This document shows positions 6,629 through 13,666 of a DNA stretch of 16,827 nt, piece by piece. This DNA comes from an uncultured Actinomycetes bacterium. GTDB lineage: Bacteria; Actinomycetota; Thermoleophilia; Miltoncostaeales; Miltoncostaeaceae. Location of the stretch: contig CAIPNN010000132.1 of NCBI GenBank assembly GCA_903866425.1, positions 1 through 16,827 of the forward strand, in the 5' to 3' direction. Within the stretch, counting starts at the first letter, position 1. The number at the start of each line of letters is the position of its first letter. Position numbers and translations under genes: made by a program. The notes under the pieces are model-generated. The model ran no database searches. It saw only the letters and a program-made list of their open reading frames with translations, and was not told the origin of the DNA.

Positions 6629-8026
6629 GTGCGTCGATCACTCCTGATGGCCACCTCCCTTGGAATCGTCGCTTTGGGCCTCCCCGCTGGGGCCTGGGCG
6701 CAGACCACCACGGGAACTGGCTCAACGACAAGCGGTACCACCACCGGTACCGGTACCACCGCGGCCCCGACGGTGAAGCCCGTCACCGGCCCGCCGGCAC
6801 TCGTCGGTGCGATCAGGGTGCGCAAGGTCATCATCGCGGAGCAGGGCCACGCCCGCTTCATGCTCGGTGTGACCCAGAAGACGCAGGGCACGGTGACCGT
6901 GACGATCACCGACCCGAAGACCAAGAAGGTTGTTCGCACGGTCACGAGCGCCCAGGACCACGTGCAGGGTCCGGTGTGGTTCCTCGTGCAGGCCGTCAAT
7001 GATCAGGGCTACCAACTGCCGGCTGGCCCGTACACCATCTCGGCGGTCGAGAAGAATTCGCAGGGCACCTCGAAGGCCCTGAAGACGCGTGTGACGCTGA
7101 AGCTCACGCCGCCGCGCGCGCGCCTCGACGGCTACACCGTGCCCAACCTGCCCGCCATCGCGCGTCAGCTCAAGATCGCCCCCGGCGGTCAGCTGGTGAC
7201 CGCGCTGGGGGCCAAGGGCGCACTGGTGAACGCCGGTCTCCGTCGCGGCGATGTCATCACGAAGATCAACAACGCCGACGTGACGACGCCCGGCCAGTGG
7301 CAGACCGCCATCAAGGCACTTCCCGCCGACGCGCCCTTCCCCATCGAGTACCTGCGTGCCGGCGTCCCCACCGCCGCACAGGTGCAGCTGCCGCCCGACT
7401 GGACCCCTGCCCCCGACTACGCACCCACCTTCAAGGTGCTGCTGAAGCGTGAGGCAAAGCGGCCCGTGCTTGGCAGCCTGGTGGCCAGCGTGCGCAGCCG
7501 TATTGATGCAGGCAAGCTGCCGGACGCCCAGAAGCAGTTCGATGCCTGGCCTGCTGGCCTCAAGACCACTGCCATCGGGCAGATGATGCAGGGCGAGATC
7601 CTTCTGGCCAAGAACGACCTGAAGGGTGCACTCAAGGCATACGAGTCAAGCACCGCCAAGGACGCCACCCTCGCCCCCGCGCTGCTCGGCAAGGGCCTCG
7701 TGCTCTCCCGCCTCGACCGCACCGCCGATGCCGTGCCGGTGTTCCAGGCCGCTGTGGCCCAGGACGCAGGCGACGCCATCGGCCAGGCGTTCCTCGCCTA
7801 CGCCCTCATCGCGACCAACCAGAACGAGGCCGCAATCACTGCCGCAACGGCAGCAATGGCCCTCGACGCCAAGTACGAGGACGGCCCCATCGCACTGGGT
7901 CTGGCACAGATCGCCGCAGGCCAGAAGGCCACCGGCGTTGCCAACCTGAAGAAGGGCCTGCTGCTGATGACCGACCAGAAGCGCGCCGACCAGCTCATCG
8001 CGGAGAACCTCGAGCCGAACGCGTAG
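6629..8026 (+). CDS. Secreted protein with FlgD-like Ig, PDZ and TPR domains
   Basis: A 465-aa predicted exported protein. Residues 1-24 are a signal peptide (RRSLL..., hydrophobic core, AWA cleavage site before Gln25). Residues 26-48 are a Thr/Gly/Ser linker. Residues 60-158 resemble a FlgD-type Ig domain (VTVTITDPKTKKVVRTVTS, then LPAGPYTISAV). Residues 165-255 form a PDZ domain with the AGLRRGDVITKINNADV loop (202-218). Residues 285-445 form about four TPR-like helical pairs (alanine-rich, for example GALKAYESSTAKDATLAPALLGKGLVL). It has no protease triad, so it is likely a scaffold in the cell envelope. GTG 6629 is preferred because of the promoter spacing; ATG 6647 is a possible alternative that would shorten the signal peptide. 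A specific function is not recognised. Confidence 0.8.
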   Translation: MRRSLLMATSLGIVALGLPAGAWAQTTTGTGSTTSGTTTGTGTTAAPTVKPVTGPPALVGAIRVRKVIIAEQGHARFMLGVTQKTQGTVTVTITDPKTKKVVRTVTSAQDHVQGPVWFLVQAVNDQGYQLPAGPYTISAVEKNSQGTSKALKTRVTLKLTPPRARLDGYTVPNLPAIARQLKIAPGGQLVTALGAKGALVNAGLRRGDVITKINNADVTTPGQWQTAIKALPADAPFPIEYLRAGVPTAAQVQLPPDWTPAPDYAPTFKVLLKREAKRPVLGSLVASVRSRIDAGKLPDAQKQFDAWPAGLKTTAIGQMMQGEILLAKNDLKGALKAYESSTAKDATLAPALLGKGLVLSRLDRTADAVPVFQAAVAQDAGDAIGQAFLAYALIATNQNEAAITAATAAMALDAKYEDGPIALGLAQIAAGQKATGVANLKKGLLLMTDQKRADQLIAENLEPNA

Positions 8027-8033
8027 GACTGCG

Positions 8034-8056
8034 CGCTTCGCCTTCGAGGGGAAGCG
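8034..8056 (+). terminator. Possible terminator hairpin after the PDZ/TPR gene
   Basis: CGCTTC (8034-8039) pairs with GAAGCG (8051-8056). Inside, CCT (8041-8043) pairs with AGG (8047-8049) around a TCG loop, with one G-G mismatch. It starts 8 nt after the stop codon. It lacks a T-run, so it may act weakly or only protect the transcript end. Confidence 0.35.
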
Positions 8057-8100
8057 GGGGGTCCGGTTCACTCCGACCCGGTCAGCGCATTGCCCGGTTG

Positions 8101-8229
8101 ATGACGTTCCATCGGTACGCGAAGCCGCTGGGGAACGCGATCGACCGCAGCGCGACGCCCTACACGCCCAACACGTACGCGCGCCAGGAAGGTCCTGAGC
8201 GCGCCGTGCTCCCGGTCGCTGTGCCCTAG
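8101..8229 (+). CDS. Candidate 42-aa small ORF or gene remnant
   Basis: ATG 8101 to TAG 8229 encodes 42 residues (MTFHRYAKPLGNAIDRSATP at the start, ending VLPVAVP). I do not recognise it. The codon pattern is that of a real gene here: by my count about 88% G/C at third positions, about 67% at first and about 55% at second. Its stop shares the CTAG at 8226-8229 with the convergent membrane-protein gene, as in two other convergent pairs in this window. Against it, there is no ribosome binding site or -10 motif next to the ATG. The frame stays open upstream to the PDZ/TPR stop, so it could be the surviving C-terminus of a decayed gene. The rest of 8027-8225 holds only the hairpin noted above. 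Confidence 0.28.
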   Translation: MTFHRYAKPLGNAIDRSATPYTPNTYARQEGPERAVLPVAVP

Positions 8230-8501
8230 AGCTCGCCCGTCGGCTCGGCCCGCTCCTCGTCTTCCCAACGGCTGCGGCCGCGCGTGCGCGAGCCCATGTT
8301 GAGCCAGACGATGATGGATCCGATGCCGATGATGAGGCCGATCCAGAACTGCCACATGCTGATCGGGTTACCCGAGAAGATGCCGAAGAGCAGCAGCACG
8401 GCGATGACCGCGACGAGCGCAACGGGGCGCTGACGCGGTGGTGCGAGCTGCACCACCCACGGTGCGGCGATCGAGATGATGAGGAGCAGGATCGAACTCA
8501 T
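8226..8501 (-). CDS. Small membrane protein, function unknown
   Basis: A 91-aa protein with three hydrophobic stretches, about 3-19, 27-45 and 49-68 (the last including MWQFWIGLIIGIGSIIVWLNM), then a charged tail rich in Arg and Glu (RGRSRWEDEERAEP). I do not recognise the family. The start is ATG 8501, placed by the TAGCCT-N7-ATG promoter arrangement; a longer frame upstream (to 8540) would add a non-hydrophobic leader and is unlikely. It diverges from the DUF429 gene and converges on the candidate small ORF. Confidence 0.65.
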   Translation of the reverse strand: MSSILLLIISIAAPWVVQLAPPRQRPVALVAVIAVLLLFGIFSGNPISMWQFWIGLIIGIGSIIVWLNMGSRTRGRSRWEDEERAEPTGEL

Positions 8502-8508
8502 GCGCGGA

Positions 8509-8514
8509 AGGCTA
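8509..8514 (-). promoter_or_regulatory. Predicted -10 element for the small membrane protein (leaderless)
   Basis: TAGCCT on the minus strand, exactly 7 nt before ATG 8501. Hexamer and spacing are identical to those of the glutaredoxin gene. No ribosome binding site is present. Confidence 0.5.
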
Positions 8515-8556
8515 GCGCAGCGGCCGGAAAACACGTGCAATGCCGCATTTCATGGG

Positions 8557-8562
8557 TACCCT
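8557..8562 (+). promoter_or_regulatory. Predicted -10 element for the DUF429 gene (leaderless)
   Basis: TACCCT, 6 nt before GTG 8569. The intervening bases include GGGGA, but that lies too close to the GTG to be an effective ribosome binding site. Confidence 0.45.
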
Positions 8563-8568
8563 CGGGGA

Positions 8569-9393
8569 GTGCGCGCCGTCGGAATCCACCTGAACCCCGA
8601 GATGGGCCGTGACGACCCTCCGGGCAGGTCGGCGGTGGCGGAGATCACTCCCCAGGGGGCCCTGCTGGGTGTGCAGATGTGCCGCTCTGACGAGGAGATC
8701 GGCGCAGCGGTCGGTGAATCGGCCGCCCTGGTGGTGATCGATGCCCCCATTGCCATCCCCGATGGCACAGGTGGCCGCCGGGATGTGGAGCAGGTGCTCG
8801 CATGGCTCGATATCCCCGCCTTCCCTGTGACGCGCGCGCGGATGGAGAAGGTGCACGGCGGTGCACGGGGGCTGATCGTTGCCGCCGCACTTCGCGGGCA
8901 CACCACAGTTGAGGGAATCCCCGATCAGGTGCTGCGTCAGTTGCTGTGGGAGCGCGAGCAACCCATCGGGTTGCCACCGATCGGGCTCGCGGAGTACCGG
9001 GCGCGGTGGCTCGGGGTGCGTGCTCCCGCGTTCAGGCCACGTGGAGGCCGCGCCCGCCACGACGGCCTGGCCCCAGCGCGCGATGTCCTGGCTGACGCGG
9101 TGGATCTTGCGGCATGGCCGGTGCCCGAGCGCACCGGCGATCTGGCCGCACTCGACGAGGCGGCGGCCATTGACGCGGTGGCATGCGCGGTGACGGCATA
9201 CCGCTGTCTGCACGGCGCCGGCGACAGCTGGGCACGCATCGGCACGCCCGACGGTGGCCGGGTGCTCATTCCCGCGGGGCCCGATCTGATCGATCGCGCT
9301 GTTGTGAATATCGCCCGTCTTGCGGATGAAGGGACGATCACCATGCCGCGCGAGGTTGCGGGCGGGGCGGTCGGACCGGCACACTCATGGTGA
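8569..9393 (+). CDS. DUF429 family protein (RNase H-like fold, predicted nuclease)
   Basis: A 274-aa protein that I assign to DUF429 from its overall pattern: a first strand VRAVGIHLNPE (1-11), LVVIDAPIAIPDG.GGRRDVE (55-74), FPVTRARM (85-92), and the late helix AIDAVACAVTAYRCL (200-214) followed by GTPDGGRVLIPAG (225-237). DUF429 proteins are predicted RNase H-fold nucleases with unknown biology. The first catalytic acid usually sits in a GxD motif on strand 1; here the position is His7 (GIH), with Glu11 nearby, while Asp58, Glu115 and Asp202 could serve as other acids. The start GTG 8569 is set by the family N-terminus and by the -10 spacing. Dodecin follows after 39 nt and is probably co-transcribed. 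Confidence 0.6.
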   Translation: MRAVGIHLNPEMGRDDPPGRSAVAEITPQGALLGVQMCRSDEEIGAAVGESAALVVIDAPIAIPDGTGGRRDVEQVLAWLDIPAFPVTRARMEKVHGGARGLIVAAALRGHTTVEGIPDQVLRQLLWEREQPIGLPPIGLAEYRARWLGVRAPAFRPRGGRARHDGLAPARDVLADAVDLAAWPVPERTGDLAALDEAAAIDAVACAVTAYRCLHGAGDSWARIGTPDGGRVLIPAGPDLIDRAVVNIARLADEGTITMPREVAGGAVGPAHSW

Positions 9394-9432
9394 GCCGCGA
9401 GTGTTCGCGGTCAAGCGACGGGGAGGAACCCG

Positions 9433-9651
9433 ATGTCCAGTGACAGCGTCTACAAGGTCATCGAGATTGTGGGCACCAGCGCGGAGTCGTGGGAAGCCGC
9501 CGCGAAGCTCGCTGTGGAGACCGCCTCCGCATCGCTGCGCGACCTGCGCGTGGCCGAGGTCGTGAAGCAGGACGTGACGATCAAGGACGGCACCGTCGAC
9601 CGCTACCGCGTGCGTCTGCTCATCAGCTTCAAGTACGAACTGGGCGCCTAA
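9433..9651 (+). CDS. Dodecin-like protein
   Basis: A 72-aa protein with the dodecin pattern VYKVIEIVGTSAESWEAAAKLAVETASASLRDLRVAEV, then VTIKDGTVDRYRVRLLISFKYE. Dodecins form hollow dodecamers that store or buffer flavins such as FMN or lumichrome. In flavin-binding relatives a Trp stacks on the flavin in the LDWFEV-type strand; here that strand reads LRVAEV with Val40, and the only Trp is Trp20 in the helix. Ligand binding may therefore differ. GGAGG (9422-9426) lies 6 nt before the ATG. The TAA overlaps the convergent DUF3891 stop by 4 nt (9648-9651). Confidence 0.88.
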   Translation: MSSDSVYKVIEIVGTSAESWEAAAKLAVETASASLRDLRVAEVVKQDVTIKDGTVDRYRVRLLISFKYELGA

Positions 9652-10451
9652 GCCCGCACTGCCGGCACGAGGCGAAACGCCACCGGCGCAGGTTCGGCCG
9701 CCAGAAGGGCGGTGTGCAGGTCGGCAGGGTCCGCATAGGGGCGGTCGGGGATGGTCCGTGCGAGCACCGGCGCGTCCACGCTGCCGTCGGCGAACGGCCA
9801 GGGGTCGAGTGCGCACGTGATCGCGTCAACCGGCGTGACCGCGATGTCCACACCGCGATCGTCAGCAGCGTGGCGTGGCACCCGATGCAGGATCCACGCG
9901 TCACCGCGCGCAAGCGCATTCCACGTGAGGTAGAGGCTCAGGCGGTCGAGCGCCTGCAGCACCCGGTAGGCCGCCCACGTCCATGACGCCACCTCACCGG
10001 GGTTCCCCATCCCCTGGGACACCTGTGCCCGCACCGCCAACTCATCGCGCACGAGTTGGCGCACCGGGTCCGGCAGGGTCGCCACCTCGGGCATATCGCC
10101 GTCGAGCCCCATGCGGTGCTGCACCAGACCCGAGCAGTGCATGCCCACCAGCATTCCGGTGACCACGTCGCGCTCCGTCGCCGCCGCGATGCTGCGGCGA
10201 TGAATTTCCATGTGCGTTGACGGTGCCATGGCGATGAAGCCACGGGGGTCGCCGTCGGGCTGCACATCGGGCGTGCGCTCCCACTGCCGCCAGCCCTCGT
10301 CGTGCCACTCAGCGGCGAGTTGCACGGGCTCCCACGGCTCCGGGCGGGCGATGTGCGCATTGCCCCAGCGCGCGGCGATGAGCCCGCACTGCGACTGGTG
10401 ATCGGTCTGCATCACCACGCGGATCCCCTCGGGGACGCGCGCGACGATCAT
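9648..10451 (-). CDS. DUF3891 family protein, function unknown
   Basis: A 267-aa protein matching DUF3891 (MIVARVPEGIRVVMQTDHQSQCG..., then AAEWHDEGWRQWE). The start is ATG 10451, coupled to the ppgK stop as ATGA (10448-10451). There is no signal peptide or membrane span. Conserved-looking polar residues are Asp17-His18, His50-Asp51, His80, His84, His105 and His112. The spacing of a lone His, an HD pair and later His residues is reminiscent of HD-domain metal hydrolases, but I cannot confirm that fold. Its place as the last gene of the gnd-zwf-ppgK operon suggests a role in sugar-phosphate metabolism or in clearing a by-product (inference). Confidence 0.7.
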   Translation of the reverse strand: MIVARVPEGIRVVMQTDHQSQCGLIAARWGNAHIARPEPWEPVQLAAEWHDEGWRQWERTPDVQPDGDPRGFIAMAPSTHMEIHRRSIAAATERDVVTGMLVGMHCSGLVQHRMGLDGDMPEVATLPDPVRQLVRDELAVRAQVSQGMGNPGEVASWTWAAYRVLQALDRLSLYLTWNALARGDAWILHRVPRHAADDRGVDIAVTPVDAITCALDPWPFADGSVDAPVLARTIPDRPYADPADLHTALLAAEPAPVAFRLVPAVRA

Positions 10452-11188
10452 CGCCGGGCTGCTGCTGCGGTTGCGGCTCCCACGATGCCGGCGGCGTTCT
10501 CGAGCGTGGCAGCCCTCACCGGCGGGCGCACATCGAGAAATGGCACGAACTTGTCGGCCTTGCGCGACACCCCGCCCCCCAGCAGCACCAGATCGGGCCA
10601 GAAGAGGCGGTCGATCACGTTGATGACCTCGCTCAGATGGTCGGCCCACTTGTGCCACGACAGGTCGTGGTTTTCACGCACCGATGCCGCAGCCCGGTGC
10701 TCGGCATCCTTGCCGCGCACCTGGATGTGCCCCATCTCGGTGTTCGGCACCAGCACGCCGTTGTGAATGAGGGCCGAGCCGATGCCGGTGCCCAGCGTGA
10801 GCAGGATCACCACGCCCTGCACGTCCTTCGCGGCGCCATAGGTGGCCTCCGCGATACCTGCGGCATCGGCGTCGTTGATCACTGCGACCGGCGCACCAAG
10901 TGCGGCGGTGAACAGGTCGTCGGCACGCGCGCCCACCCACTGGGGGTCGATGTTGGCGGCCATCGTGGTCACCCCACCCACGATGGGCGAGGGGAATCCC
11001 ACGCCAATGGGGCCGTCGTGCTGAAACGGGACGACCAGTTCGGCCGTTGCCGCGACGATTGCATCTGGGGTTGCCGGCTGCGGCGTGTCCACGCGCACGC
11101 GGTCGCCGATGAACTCCCCGCGGTCGAGGTCAACCAGCGCCGCCTTGATGCCGCTGCCGCCCACATCAATGCCGAGGGCGGTGCTCAC
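10448..11188 (-). CDS. ppgK: Polyphosphate glucokinase (ROK family)
   Basis: A 246-aa ROK-fold kinase predicted to make glucose-6-phosphate from glucose using inorganic polyphosphate (and possibly ATP). Visible motifs are the phosphate-1 loop LGIDVGGSGIKAALVD (5-20), NIDPQWVG (79-86), the catalytic INDADAAG (104-111) with Asp106, the phosphate-2 loop LTLGTGIGSAL (130-140), and VPNTEMGHIQVRGKDAEH (147-164). As in known PpgK, the ROK zinc motif CxCGxxGC is absent, and the RENHDLSWHKWA segment typical of PpgK follows. The start is GTG 11188, overlapping the zwf stop as GTGA. It supplies the substrate of the Zwf encoded just upstream. Confidence 0.88.
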   Translation of the reverse strand: MSTALGIDVGGSGIKAALVDLDRGEFIGDRVRVDTPQPATPDAIVAATAELVVPFQHDGPIGVGFPSPIVGGVTTMAANIDPQWVGARADDLFTAALGAPVAVINDADAAGIAEATYGAAKDVQGVVILLTLGTGIGSALIHNGVLVPNTEMGHIQVRGKDAEHRAAASVRENHDLSWHKWADHLSEVINVIDRLFWPDLVLLGGGVSRKADKFVPFLDVRPPVRAATLENAAGIVGAATAAAARR

Positions 11189-12585
11189 CCCGCAACCACC
11201 TGCGGCTCGCTGAGCATCTCAAGCAGGTTCGGTGGCAACACCCGGGCGGCACCGGCAGGGCCCATGCTGCCCTGGAAGTAGGGCTCCACCGGAGGCGGGT
11301 TGTCGAGCAGCGGCTGCACCACCCGCCAGGCCTCCTCCACCAGGTCGGCGCGCGCAAAGAGGCGGTGCTCACCGATGATTGCGTCGCCGAGCAGGCGTTC
11401 GTAGGCCGCAGGCCCCGACTGCCCGAGCTGCTTCGAGTAGTGCACCGAGAGATCGACGTTCTCGATGAGCACCTCATCACCCGGTTGCTTCACCTGCAGG
11501 CTCAGCTGGATGAGGTCGTCGGGCTTCATGCGAAAGCGCATGCGATTGGGCTCAAACGCCCCGTCAACCTCTTTGAACAACTGCCGCGGCGGCGCCACGT
11601 ACTCCACCACGGCCTCGGTGACCGTGCGCGACATCGCCTTGCCCGCGCGGATGGTGAACGGCACACCGGCCCAGCGCCACGAATCGATTTCGAAGCGCAG
11701 CGCGCAGTACGTCTCGACATCACTCTCGGGGTCGACACCCTTCTCGCTGCGGTAGCCGTCGAACTGCCCACGCACGAGGCTCTCGGGCTCGAGCGGCCTG
11801 ATTGCCCGCAGCACCTTCACCTTCTCGTCGGTGATGCACTTGGCGTCCATGGACGAGGGCGGCTCCATGGCCAGCATGCACACCAGCTGCAGCAGATGGT
11901 TCTGCACCACGTCCCGCAGGCAGCCGACGGTCTCGTAGAACGATCCGCGCCCCTCCATACCGAATGACTCGGTCATCTCGATGTGCACCCGGCGCACGTA
12001 GCGGCGGTTCCAGATGGGCTCGAGAATGGAGTTGCCAAACCGGGCCACCAGGATGTTCTGCACCTGCTCGTAGCCGAGGAAGTGGTCGATGCGGAAGATC
12101 TGATCTTCACGCAGCACTGCCGCGAGTGCCTGATTGAGCTCCTCGGCCGACCGCAGGTCACGCCCCAGAGGCTTCTCCACCACCACGCGGGCATTCTCGG
12201 TGAGGTCGTGGTGCGCGAGTGCAGCGACCACCTCGCCGAAGAGCCCCGGGGGGATTGCCAGGTAGAACACGGGCAGACGCACGTCCTTCATTGCATCGGC
12301 CAGATGATCGAACGACGACGGGTCGTTGTAGTCGCCGTGCACGTACTTGACGCAGTGCAGGAGCTGCTTGGCGGCCTCGTCGTCGGCCGGCACGCCGGCA
12401 TCGGTGAGCGACGCACGAATGCGCTCGCGCAACTTCTCGAGGCTCCAGCCCTCGCGGGCGATGCCGATGACGGGGATGTCGAGCTTGCCGCGCTTTTGCA
12501 GGGCATGCAGCGCCGGATACAGCTTTTTGTACGCCAGGTCGCCGGTGGCGCCGAACAGAACCAGGCAGTCGGCCTTGGCGCTCAT
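11185..12585 (-). CDS. zwf: Glucose-6-phosphate dehydrogenase, with Lys-to-Tyr change in the active-site motif
   Basis: A 466-aa G6PD, somewhat shorter than the usual 480-515. The coenzyme loop is LFGATGDLAYKK (10-21). EKPLGRDL (137-144) carries the conserved Lys, RIDHFLG (165-171) leads the substrate site, RDVVQNH places the catalytic His at 230, and IRAGKAM (312-318) is the second phosphate-binding region. The normal HY/FLGKE motif reads HFLGYE here (Tyr172), so the lysine that contacts glucose-6-phosphate (human Lys205 as I recall) is absent. Everything else looks functional. The ATG overlaps the gnd stop (ATGA) and the stop overlaps the ppgK start (GTGA). No opcA or tal gene is next to it, unlike in many actinobacteria. 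Confidence 0.93.
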   Translation of the reverse strand: MSAKADCLVLFGATGDLAYKKLYPALHALQKRGKLDIPVIGIAREGWSLEKLRERIRASLTDAGVPADDEAAKQLLHCVKYVHGDYNDPSSFDHLADAMKDVRLPVFYLAIPPGLFGEVVAALAHHDLTENARVVVEKPLGRDLRSAEELNQALAAVLREDQIFRIDHFLGYEQVQNILVARFGNSILEPIWNRRYVRRVHIEMTESFGMEGRGSFYETVGCLRDVVQNHLLQLVCMLAMEPPSSMDAKCITDEKVKVLRAIRPLEPESLVRGQFDGYRSEKGVDPESDVETYCALRFEIDSWRWAGVPFTIRAGKAMSRTVTEAVVEYVAPPRQLFKEVDGAFEPNRMRFRMKPDDLIQLSLQVKQPGDEVLIENVDLSVHYSKQLGQSGPAAYERLLGDAIIGEHRLFARADLVEEAWRVVQPLLDNPPPVEPYFQGSMGPAGAARVLPPNLLEMLSEPQVVAG

Positions 12586-13595
12586 GCGCCACCTTCGATG
12601 TGCCCGCCGAAGCCAAGGCGCATGGCGGACAGCACCTTGTTGGCGTAGTCGTCGTTGCCGCGGCTTGCGAAACGCTCAAACAGGGCCGTCGCGAGCACCG
12701 GCGCAGGCACCCCCGTGTCGATGGCGGCCTGCACCGTCCACCGCCCCTCACCCGAGTCGGCCACGTGGCCACCGAAGCCATCGAGCTGCGGGTCGCGGGC
12801 GTATTCCTGGGCGGTCAGGTCGAGCAGCCATGACCCCACCACGCTGCCCCGGCGCCAGAGCTCGGTGACGGACGCCACGTCGATGTCGTACTGGTACAGC
12901 TCCGGATCGCTGAGCGGGGCGGTCTCGGCGTCGGCGGTGCGCGCCTTCGACCCCTCATTGGCGTGATGCAGGATGTTCAGGCCCTCGGCGAACGAGGCCA
13001 TCATTCCGTACTCGATGCCGTTGTGCACCATCTTCACGAAGTGGCCCGCACCAGCCGGGCCGCAGTGCAGCCAACCCTCTTCAGCGGGCGTCGGGTCGCC
13101 CGTGCGCCCAGGTGTGCGCGGTGCGGTGTCCACCCCCGGGGCCAGTGTCTTGAGCACCGGGGTGAGCGTGGCGATGGCCTCGTCGGTGCCGCCCACCATG
13201 AGGCAGTACCCGCGCTCGAGACCCCACACGCCACCGCTCACGCCGGCGTCGACGTAGTGAATGCCGCGGGCCTCGAGTACGCGCGACCTCGCGATGTCGT
13301 CGGGGTAGTGGCTGTTGCCGCCGTCAACCACCACGTCGCCGGGCTGCAGGTGCTCCGCCATCTCCATGATCGCAGCGGTGGTGACCGCCGCCGGCAGCAT
13401 GAACCACACCACGCGCGGCGAGTCCAACTGGGCAACCAGAGCGGCCGCATCGCCTGCGGTGGCAGCGCCCTTCTCGCCCAGTGCGCGCACGGCAGCAGCG
13501 TCGCGGTCGTAGCCGACCACCTCGTGGCCCGCATTCATGAGACGAACGCTCATGTTGGCGCCCATCCTGCCGAGACCCACCATCCCGATACGCAC
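12582..13595 (-). CDS. gnd: 6-phosphogluconate dehydrogenase, decarboxylating, short (YqeC/GndZ-type) form
   Basis: A 337-aa enzyme that oxidises and decarboxylates 6-phosphogluconate to ribulose-5-phosphate. Visible motifs are the Rossmann loop GLGRMG (7-12), DGGNSHYPDD (91-100), VSGGVWGLERG (119-129), GPAGAGHFVKMVHNGIEYG (179-197) with catalytic Lys188 and Asn192, and SGEGRW near the C-terminus. It belongs to the shorter class (300-340 aa) rather than the 470-aa class. The residue after strand 2 is acidic (GYDRD, Asp30), which in this family goes with NAD rather than NADP (inference). The start is GTG 13595 with GGAGG (13602-13606) 6 nt upstream. It heads the minus-strand operon. Confidence 0.93.
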   Translation of the reverse strand: MRIGMVGLGRMGANMSVRLMNAGHEVVGYDRDAAAVRALGEKGAATAGDAAALVAQLDSPRVVWFMLPAAVTTAAIMEMAEHLQPGDVVVDGGNSHYPDDIARSRVLEARGIHYVDAGVSGGVWGLERGYCLMVGGTDEAIATLTPVLKTLAPGVDTAPRTPGRTGDPTPAEEGWLHCGPAGAGHFVKMVHNGIEYGMMASFAEGLNILHHANEGSKARTADAETAPLSDPELYQYDIDVASVTELWRRGSVVGSWLLDLTAQEYARDPQLDGFGGHVADSGEGRWTVQAAIDTGVPAPVLATALFERFASRGNDDYANKVLSAMRLGFGGHIEGGA

Positions 13596-13601
13596 CAGAT
13601 G

Positions 13602-13606
13602 CCTCC
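13602..13606 (-). promoter_or_regulatory. Ribosome binding site of gnd
   Basis: GGAGG on the minus strand, 6 nt before GTG 13595. It fixes the GTG start and shows that gnd, unlike many single genes here, has a leader. Confidence 0.6.
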
Positions 13607-13646
13607 ACCAGGTCGTGCAGCGCCCGTACAGCGCCGCGCAGGGCGC

Positions 13647-13652
13647 AGACTA
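13647..13652 (-). promoter_or_regulatory. Predicted -10 element for the gnd-zwf-ppgK-DUF3891 operon
   Basis: TAGTCT on the minus strand, about 51 nt upstream of the gnd GTG, implying a leader of about 45 nt. It shares two bases with the -10 of the divergent pgl gene. No clear -35 was found. Confidence 0.3.
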
Positions 13653-13656
13653 CGCT
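13651..13656 (+). promoter_or_regulatory. Predicted -10 element for pgl
   Basis: TACGCT, 10 nt before ATG 13667, implying a leader of a few nucleotides and no ribosome binding site. It overlaps the opposing gnd -10 by two bases, so the two promoters probably compete or are co-regulated. Confidence 0.38.
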
Positions 13657-13666
13657 GCGTGCCCTG

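Noticed and set aside
6718..6762. Repeated GGTACC and ACCACC units as a possible repeat element
   Set aside because: They encode the Thr/Gly linker after the signal peptide and are explained by low-complexity coding sequence.
8068..8355. Minus-strand open frame of 95 codons crossing the 8027-8225 gap
   Set aside because: It overlaps most of the membrane-protein gene in another frame, gives a His/Arg-rich translation and has no start signal.
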